Shown here one piece after another: positions 44,539 to 49,186 of a DNA stretch of 49,186 nucleotides. The stretch is from positions 1 through 49,186 of the forward strand of contig CALQTN020000033.1 in assembly GCA_943333505.2 (NCBI GenBank), in the 5' to 3' direction. The translations under genes were made by a program, and so were the position numbers. The DNA comes from Asaia bogorensis. GTDB taxonomy: Bacteria; Pseudomonadota; Alphaproteobacteria; Acetobacterales; Acetobacteraceae. The notes under the pieces are model-generated. The model saw only the letters and a program-made list of their open reading frames with translations, was not told the origin of the DNA and did no database searches. Numbering within the stretch: position 1 is the stretch's first letter; each line of letters opens with the position of its first letter.

Positions 44539-45195
44539 ATGCAATCGCTCACCCTCGCACGCCCAAGCCACGAAACCATTCCGCCAATCCGCCAAGTCCT
44601 CCATGTCGGCTGCGGCGCCCGGGCCCAAGGCAAGCTCCACACTGCCTTCGCCGGCCCGGGTTGGGGTGAGGTCCGCCTCGATATCGATCCCAGCGTCACC
44701 CCCGACATCGTTGCAACCATCACCAACATGGCGCCGATCGAATCTGCCACCATGGGGGCGCTCTATTCGTCGCATAACCTCGAACATCTCGCCGCCCACG
44801 AAGTCCCGCTGGCCTTAGCCGAGTTCGCCCGCGTCCTCGCCCCCGACGGCATCGCCCTGATCACCGTGCCAGACCTGCAATCGGTCGCCGCGCTGATCGC
44901 CGCCGGCAACCTCACCGACCAGGCCTACATGTCCCCGCTCGGCCCGATCGCGCCGCTTGATATCCTCTACGGTTTCCGCCCCGCCATCGCTCAAGGCAAT
45001 GATTTCATGGGCCACCGCACTGGCTTCACTGACCGGTCACTGCTGATAGCGCTGATGGCGGCCGGCTTCGCCGATGCAGTTGTCCAGCGCAGCACCGGCA
45101 GTTTCAGCCTGTGGGCCATCGCCTTCCGCACTGCGCCCGATGCTGACCAGATGCGCGCTGCCCAGGCCCTGATGTTCCCCCACAAAGTGCCGTAA
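44539..45195 (+). CDS. Class I SAM-dependent methyltransferase
   Basis: This 218-residue protein begins with the SAM-binding loop VLHVGCGARAQGK, followed by the acidic strand DIDPSVTPDIVATI and a post-I motif with SSHNLEHL, and then FARVLAPDGIALITVPD. This is the pattern of small methyltransferases of the Methyltransf_11 type. No substrate can be named. AGGAGG lies six bases before the ATG at 44539; the longer upstream frame is antisense to the transglutaminase gene and was rejected. It faces the amidohydrolase gene tail to tail. Confidence 0.85.
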   Translation: MQSLTLARPSHETIPPIRQVLHVGCGARAQGKLHTAFAGPGWGEVRLDIDPSVTPDIVATITNMAPIESATMGALYSSHNLEHLAAHEVPLALAEFARVLAPDGIALITVPDLQSVAALIAAGNLTDQAYMSPLGPIAPLDILYGFRPAIAQGNDFMGHRTGFTDRSLLIALMAAGFADAVVQRSTGSFSLWAIAFRTAPDADQMRAAQALMFPHKVP

Positions 45196-45225
45196 TTCGT
45201 CGATCGGTATGAAAATCTGACAACT

Positions 45226-45244
45226 CCGCCGGGCAGACCGGCGG
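45226..45244. terminator. GC hairpin between convergent genes
   Basis: CCGCCGG at 45226-45232 pairs perfectly with CCGGCGG at 45238-45244 around a five-base loop. It lies between the methyltransferase and amidohydrolase stops and could serve both directions, though no T-run follows. Confidence 0.5.
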
Positions 45245-45253
45245 GGGGCGGGC

Positions 45254-46723
45254 TTATCCCGCACCGCGCTCAATCGCGTAGCTGCTGGAGAAAATCTCGG
45301 ACACCGGCGGATGCCCCCAGGTGCGAACCGGGTATTTCGCCATCAGCCCCTCGAACTGCTGCTGGGCGCGGGCGGCGTCAGCAATTTCGTCAACCCCGGG
45401 AATGATCCGGTCCTGCATCACCCAGCGCCCGTCGATCATCACGCTGTGCACATCGCCGCCCTGGCCGGCCAGCAGCAGGGTCTGAATCGGATCGATCACC
45501 TGCCCGAGTGACGGCCGGTCGAGACCGATCACCACCAGATCTGCCTTGGCGCCGGCCTGCAACCGCCCAAGATCGGCGCGGCCCAACGCATTCGCCCCGC
45601 CAATGGTCGCGGCATCGAAGAAATCCTCCGAGCGGCAGGTGCCGGTGCCGCCGTCCATGGTCCGGCACATCCGCATCCCGACCTGCATGTTCAGGATCAT
45701 ATCCGACGGCGCGGTATCGGTCCCCATGCCAATGTTGATGCCCATGTCGCGAAGTTTTGCGAACGACCGCAGCGCGCTGCCATGGCGCGACGACACTAGC
45801 GGGCAATGCACAATGCTCGCCCCGCTATCGGCGATAATCCCGAGATCATTGCCCGGCCGATCAAGTCCTGGAGTCCCCGAAACATATGTCCCGTGCGGCA
45901 ACAACACGCCCGGATGGAGGAAATCGAGGCTCCCCAGCCATTCCGGCGGGCTCATGCCCCGCAACCGGAGCACATTGGCATATTCCAGCGCCGATTGGCA
46001 GCAATGGAGGCGCACCGGCACCGCCAGATCGCGCCCGGCCGCCGCAGTCCGCCGCAGCAATTCCGTAGTGCAGGTCTCAATCCGGTCCGGCGCCAGCATG
46101 GTGCGGATCAACCCGCCAGCCCGGCCTTCGATGTCTCGGCAAAACCGGATCGCGTCCTCCAATCCGGCCAGGCCGCGCGCCTCGTCGAACACTTCGCCGA
46201 TCGTGCCATCACTCTCGACCACCATGCCGCCGGCGCGGTACGCCGGGCCGAGATAAACCCGCAAGCCCAAAGCCGCGGCGGCATCTGCGGCGTCGGTGAA
46301 TTCTTCAATTGTCTCGCCCCACGCCCGATAAAACAGCGATGCGATCGGCAATGCGGTGGTAATGCCGTTGCGGATCAGCCCGGCAAATGCGTGCCGCTTC
46401 TGAAACGCCAGTTCGGCACGGTCGTACATCTCATACGGACCGGCCTCGATATAGCTGCGCGGCCAGATGCGGCCTTTGCGCCAAGCCGGTTGGTTGTCGA
46501 AGCCGAGGATGGTCGTATCGAGATCGGACAGGGCATCCAGATCTACAAACCCCGGCGCAACGATCGCATTGCCGGCATCGACGGTCTGCGCCACCTCGCC
46601 AGGGAAATCATGCCCGATGAAAATGACATGGGTGCCCTCGACCACCACGCAGCCACGGTCGAGCAGCACATGGCGTCCATTGCGATGCCCAACAACCCAG
46701 CGCGCGGTGATCATGGTGCGCAT
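45254..46723 (-). CDS. Amidohydrolase-superfamily protein with altered metal site
   Basis: This 489-residue protein resembles the TrzA/AtzA/SsnA branch of the amidohydrolases, which remove amino or chloro groups from heterocycles or guanidines. The later metal and catalytic positions are visible as RLHCCQS, LLPHGTYV and GTDTAPSDM. The first metal motif, normally HxH after PGFVN, reads PGFVDLDALSD here, so both His are replaced. It begins one base after the stop of the upstream CodA-like gene and is probably co-transcribed with it. Either it uses a different metal arrangement or the activity differs from the family norm. Confidence 0.82.
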   Translation of the reverse strand: MRTMITARWVVGHRNGRHVLLDRGCVVVEGTHVIFIGHDFPGEVAQTVDAGNAIVAPGFVDLDALSDLDTTILGFDNQPAWRKGRIWPRSYIEAGPYEMYDRAELAFQKRHAFAGLIRNGITTALPIASLFYRAWGETIEEFTDAADAAAALGLRVYLGPAYRAGGMVVESDGTIGEVFDEARGLAGLEDAIRFCRDIEGRAGGLIRTMLAPDRIETCTTELLRRTAAAGRDLAVPVRLHCCQSALEYANVLRLRGMSPPEWLGSLDFLHPGVLLPHGTYVSGTPGLDRPGNDLGIIADSGASIVHCPLVSSRHGSALRSFAKLRDMGINIGMGTDTAPSDMILNMQVGMRMCRTMDGGTGTCRSEDFFDAATIGGANALGRADLGRLQAGAKADLVVIGLDRPSLGQVIDPIQTLLLAGQGGDVHSVMIDGRWVMQDRIIPGVDEIADAARAQQQFEGLMAKYPVRTWGHPPVSEIFSSSYAIERGAG

Positions 46724-46724
46724 G

Positions 46725-47900
46725 TCAGCCGGCCCGTGACACGATCTTGCCGCGTTTGATCACCAGCCGGCGCGGCGGATGGGAAACCACCGCGTGGGTC
46801 AGGCTTTCGGCGTCAACCAGCACCAGATCGGCCTGGCAGCCAACCGCCACGCCGTAATCCTTCAGCCCCATCACCGAAGCGCCGCCAAAGCTGCAGATGT
46901 CGAGTGCCATTTCAACTTCGGCGTCATGCCGTAGATTATTGCGCATCCCGATGAACATCGCCCGTTCCAGCATGTCGGCGCTGCCATAGGGGCCCCAGGT
47001 GTCGCGGATGCCGTCGGACCCGGAGCACACCCGAATGCCCATCGCCCGCAATTTGGCGACCGGCGGGGCAGGGCGCGCGGCCGGCGCCGTGGTCATGATT
47101 GCGATGTCGAGTTCGGCAATCGCATCGAGCAGCGGCCCGACCATCGATGCATCTGGGTCGCCAAGGCAGAAAGCATGGCTGATGGTGACCCGGCCCTTCA
47201 TCCCCAGTGCCCGCGTGCGTTCGATGATCAGTTCGGTGCTGAACGCGCCCATGGTGCCCGGTTCATGCAGATGGATGTCGAGTTCCTTGCCGGTACGCTC
47301 GGCCAATCCGAAAATCATGTCGAGCTGGCCCTTGGGGTCACGATCGATGCCGCACGGGTCCAGCCCGCCGACCACATCGCCGCCCATTCGCATTGCCTCG
47401 ACCATCAGATCTGCCACACCCGGCCGGCACATCAGCCCGGATTGCGGGAAGGCGACGATCTCGACATCAATAATGTCAGCATGGGTTGCGCGCGCCGCCA
47501 GGACCCCTTCCATCCCGGCGAGGCCAACCGCGTCATCGACATCGACATGGCTGCGGATATGGGTGGACCCCATGGCCGAAGATTGCAGGATCTGCCGCCC
47601 CGCCTGGCGCGCCGGGTCGATATTCCATTCCTTTTTCAGCCGGCGTTCGGTTTCGATCTTGTCGATCAGGCGCGGTCCGGCCTGATGCACCCGCCAGCCC
47701 ATGCCCCAGAGTGATTTGTCGAGATGGGTATGTGCCTCAACCAGTCCGGGGATCAGCAGCGCGCCGCCGCCATCTTCGGTCGGCACGCCGGGTGCGACCA
47801 AAGCCTGCCCGATCTCGGTAATCTTTCCAGCGCGGATCAACATATTGGTCGCAGCCCCGCCCATCGGCCGGATATTGGTCAGCAACAGATCATGGGTCAT
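46725..47900 (-). CDS. Cytosine deaminase-like amidohydrolase
   Basis: This 391-residue enzyme has an intact CodA-type site: the metal HxH in GLVEAHTHLDKSL, HVDVDD, HLHEPG, SHAFCLG, and the catalytic Asp in GSDGIRDTWGPYG. Such enzymes deaminate cytosine, isoguanine, or ring amides and related compounds; the exact substrate cannot be read. AAAGGAG lies seven bases before the ATG at 47900, and the longer frame to 48245 runs into the neighbouring gene. It precedes the second amidohydrolase by one base and is divergent from the PhyH dioxygenase gene. Confidence 0.87.
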   Translation of the reverse strand: MTHDLLLTNIRPMGGAATNMLIRAGKITEIGQALVAPGVPTEDGGGALLIPGLVEAHTHLDKSLWGMGWRVHQAGPRLIDKIETERRLKKEWNIDPARQAGRQILQSSAMGSTHIRSHVDVDDAVGLAGMEGVLAARATHADIIDVEIVAFPQSGLMCRPGVADLMVEAMRMGGDVVGGLDPCGIDRDPKGQLDMIFGLAERTGKELDIHLHEPGTMGAFSTELIIERTRALGMKGRVTISHAFCLGDPDASMVGPLLDAIAELDIAIMTTAPAARPAPPVAKLRAMGIRVCSGSDGIRDTWGPYGSADMLERAMFIGMRNNLRHDAEVEMALDICSFGGASVMGLKDYGVAVGCQADLVLVDAESLTHAVVSHPPRRLVIKRGKIVSRAG

Positions 47901-47959
47901 AAGCAATCTCCTTTTGGCGACGGTGTCATCCTGAACCAGTGAACGTACCAAGCCAACGG

Positions 47960-48030
47960 CGGCAGAGTCATAAAAAGTTTTTTTCGGGTCTTGCTGTTCA
48001 CCAAATGCCCAACTTCCTTTTCTTGACGAC
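47960..48030. repeat. Degenerate AT-rich block between divergent genes
   Basis: AAAAAGTTTTTTTCGGGTCT, TGTTCACCAA and AACTTCCTTTTCTTG follow the same order as the reverse copy at 3000-3057, but the palindromic arms have diverged. It separates the CodA-like and PhyH genes. Confidence 0.45.
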
Positions 48031-48047
48031 TTTGCTATCGTCTCACG

Positions 48048-48866
48048 ATGCCCCTGACAGCAAGCCAAATTCAGCACTACCAAACCCAAGGCTTTGTAGC
48101 CCCGATCCGCGCGATCTCGACCGCCGAAGCCGCGCAACTCCGCGAGCAGGTTGAGGCCGCCGAGGCCGGCAGGATCGCGGTCACCCCTTATTTCCGCAAC
48201 AAGACCCATCTCGCCTTCACCTGGGCCGACCGGCTGATCCACCACCCTGGCGTGCTCGACGCGGTGGAATCCGTCATTGGCCCGGATATTCTATGCTGGG
48301 GGGCCGGGTTTTTCATCAAGAACGCTCACGACCCGAGCTTCGTGTCCTGGCATCAGGACTCAACCTATTGGGGCCTCGATCCCGCCGACATCGTCACTGC
48401 CTGGGTAGCAATATCCGAAAGCGATAGCGGCAATGGTGCCATGCGCGTGGTGCCGGGGACGCATCTGCTCGACCAGATCGCCCATCGCGATACCTTCGCC
48501 GCCAATAATCTGCTGAGCCGCGGGCAAGAGATCGCGGTGGACGTCGATGGCACCAGCGCGGTGGCCTTGGAACTGCAGCCGGGCGAGATGTCATTGCATC
48601 ATGTTCGCCTGGTGCATGGCTCGGAGCCCAACCCGTCCGGGCGCCGCCGCCTTGGCTTCGCGATCCGTTATCTGCCCACCTATGTACGCCAGAGCGTGGC
48701 AACCCGCGACAGTGCGACCTTGGTGCGCGGGATGGACCGGTTCGGCAATTTTGTCCCCGAACAGCGCCCGGGCGCCGATCTCGACCCGGCGGCGTTGGCC
48801 CATCACGCCGAAATTACCGGCAGCCTCAACACCGTCCTGATGCGCGGCACCGGTTTGACCATGTAA
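48048..48866 (+). CDS. Phytanoyl-CoA dioxygenase (PhyH) family protein
   Basis: This 272-residue Fe(II)/2-oxoglutarate oxygenase has iron ligands H102 and D104 in WHQDSTYWG and H190 in LVHGSEPN, with an Arg of the following SGRRRLGFAIRY to bind 2-oxoglutarate. The start MPLTASQIQHYQTQGFVAP is typical of the PhyH family, which hydroxylates acids, amines and small metabolites. The substrate is unknown. It is divergent from the two amidohydrolase genes and may belong to the same catabolic unit. The repeat array begins 121 bases downstream. Confidence 0.9.
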   Translation: MPLTASQIQHYQTQGFVAPIRAISTAEAAQLREQVEAAEAGRIAVTPYFRNKTHLAFTWADRLIHHPGVLDAVESVIGPDILCWGAGFFIKNAHDPSFVSWHQDSTYWGLDPADIVTAWVAISESDSGNGAMRVVPGTHLLDQIAHRDTFAANNLLSRGQEIAVDVDGTSAVALELQPGEMSLHHVRLVHGSEPNPSGRRRLGFAIRYLPTYVRQSVATRDSATLVRGMDRFGNFVPEQRPGADLDPAALAHHAEITGSLNTVLMRGTGLTM

Positions 48867-48879
48867 CGCATCTGACTTG

Positions 48880-48911
48880 GAGCATGATGACCGCTGATAG
48901 GCGCGGTCACC
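48880..48911. repeat. Dispersed dyad repeat, partial copy B
   Basis: Thirty-two bases match the reverse complement of the element at 1651-1696 with one mismatch. The second arm is lost here, so it no longer forms the full hairpin. Confidence 0.75.
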
Positions 48912-48986
48912 CCTGCGGCCGTGCCTGCCGGCCCAAGCCAGAAGGCGATTCTGGGGATGCTCCGGGTCAGCCAGAAACCGTGGATC

Positions 48987-49186
48987 AGATCATCATTCGT
49001 TCAATCGGCTTCGATTGGACGGATAAAGATGATCGTGAAAACAAGATTCTAGATCATCATTCGTTCAATCGGCTTCGATTGGACGGATAAAGATGATCGT
49101 GAAAACAAGATTCTAGATCATCATTCGTTCAATCGGCTTCGATTGGACGGATAAAGATGATCGTGAAAACAAGATTCTAGATCATC
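48987..49186 (+). repeat. 64-bp tandem repeat array with hairpin units
   Basis: Three identical 64-base units run 48987-49050, 49051-49114 and 49115-49178, and a fourth starts at 49179 and leaves the window. In each, ATTCGTTCAATCG pairs with CGATTGGACGGAT over 13 positions around the loop GCTT, using two U.G wobbles. GATCATC and GATGATC extend it by seven more pairs after a three-base bulge, giving a 20-pair hairpin of 47 bases. There are no variable spacers, so it is not a CRISPR array. The wobbles favour a plus-strand RNA. Confidence 0.9.

Larger units (their letters stand above)
48867..49186. other. Repeat-filled region at the window end
   Basis: No gene was found. It holds a partial copy of the dyad seen at 1651-1696 (48880-48911, reverse orientation), a small hairpin (CCAGAA with TTCTGG, 48938-48954) and the 64-bp repeat array. 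Confidence 0.7.

Noticed and set aside
48987-49186. Regular repeats as a CRISPR array
   Set aside because: Units are contiguous 64-base identical copies with no variable spacers, and no cas genes are near.

Overview
This 49,186-base window is GC-rich bacterial chromosome. The F0 genes stand apart from the F1 genes, in the order atpI-atpB-atpE-atpF'-atpF. Branched-chain amino acid and fatty acid catabolism are abundant, and short palindromic intergenic repeats are frequent. Together these point to an alphaproteobacterium, probably Acetobacteraceae (Rhodospirillales). The family-level call is an inference from gene content and repeat style. No rRNA, tRNA, CRISPR array, transposase or phage gene was recognised.

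Left part (1-14,600): the 3' end of a nucleotide-sugar dehydratase/epimerase, a His-rich CDF metal exporter, a repeat-rich gap with a possible gene remnant, and an alpha/beta hydrolase. A six-gene plus-strand operon follows (3,076-11,511), joined by start/stop overlaps or a single-base gap. It encodes isobutyryl-CoA dehydrogenase and 3-hydroxyisobutyrate dehydrogenase (valine), an acyl-CoA synthetase, then isovaleryl-CoA dehydrogenase and both subunits of 3-methylcrotonyl-CoA carboxylase (leucine). An HMG-CoA lyase-like gene lies separately at 23,189. No standard methylglutaconyl-CoA hydratase is evident. On the minus strand, a class III aminotransferase overlaps a crotonase, followed by a TauD-like dioxygenase.

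Middle (14,690-31,570): the F0 ATP synthase operon, a small uncharacterised membrane-associated protein with a promoter-like site overlapping its start, and an RND efflux operon (adaptor, pump, VOC protein). Next come HMG-CoA lyase, an unknown protein, and a FadN/FadA/FadE-type beta-oxidation operon with a YihY/BrkB membrane protein in the middle. A receiver-like protein without the phospho-acceptor Asp follows.

Right part (31,738-49,186): aminopeptidase N; a secreted solute-binding protein with an M20 amidohydrolase; an SRAP (YedK/HMCES) DNA-protein crosslink protein; and a three-gene operon of transglutaminase-DUF2126, circularly permuted ATP-grasp fused to alpha-E, and a second transglutaminase. 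After these come a methyltransferase, two amidohydrolases and a PhyH dioxygenase. The window ends inside an array of identical 64-bp tandem repeats, each able to fold into a long hairpin. A single copy of the same unit lies before the SRAP gene.

The strongest leads are the 64-bp hairpin array, the poorly understood transglutaminase/ATP-grasp/alpha-E operon, the large nested palindrome at 2,886-3,057 with decayed relatives beside other genes, and the merged valine/leucine operon built around an acyl-CoA ligase.
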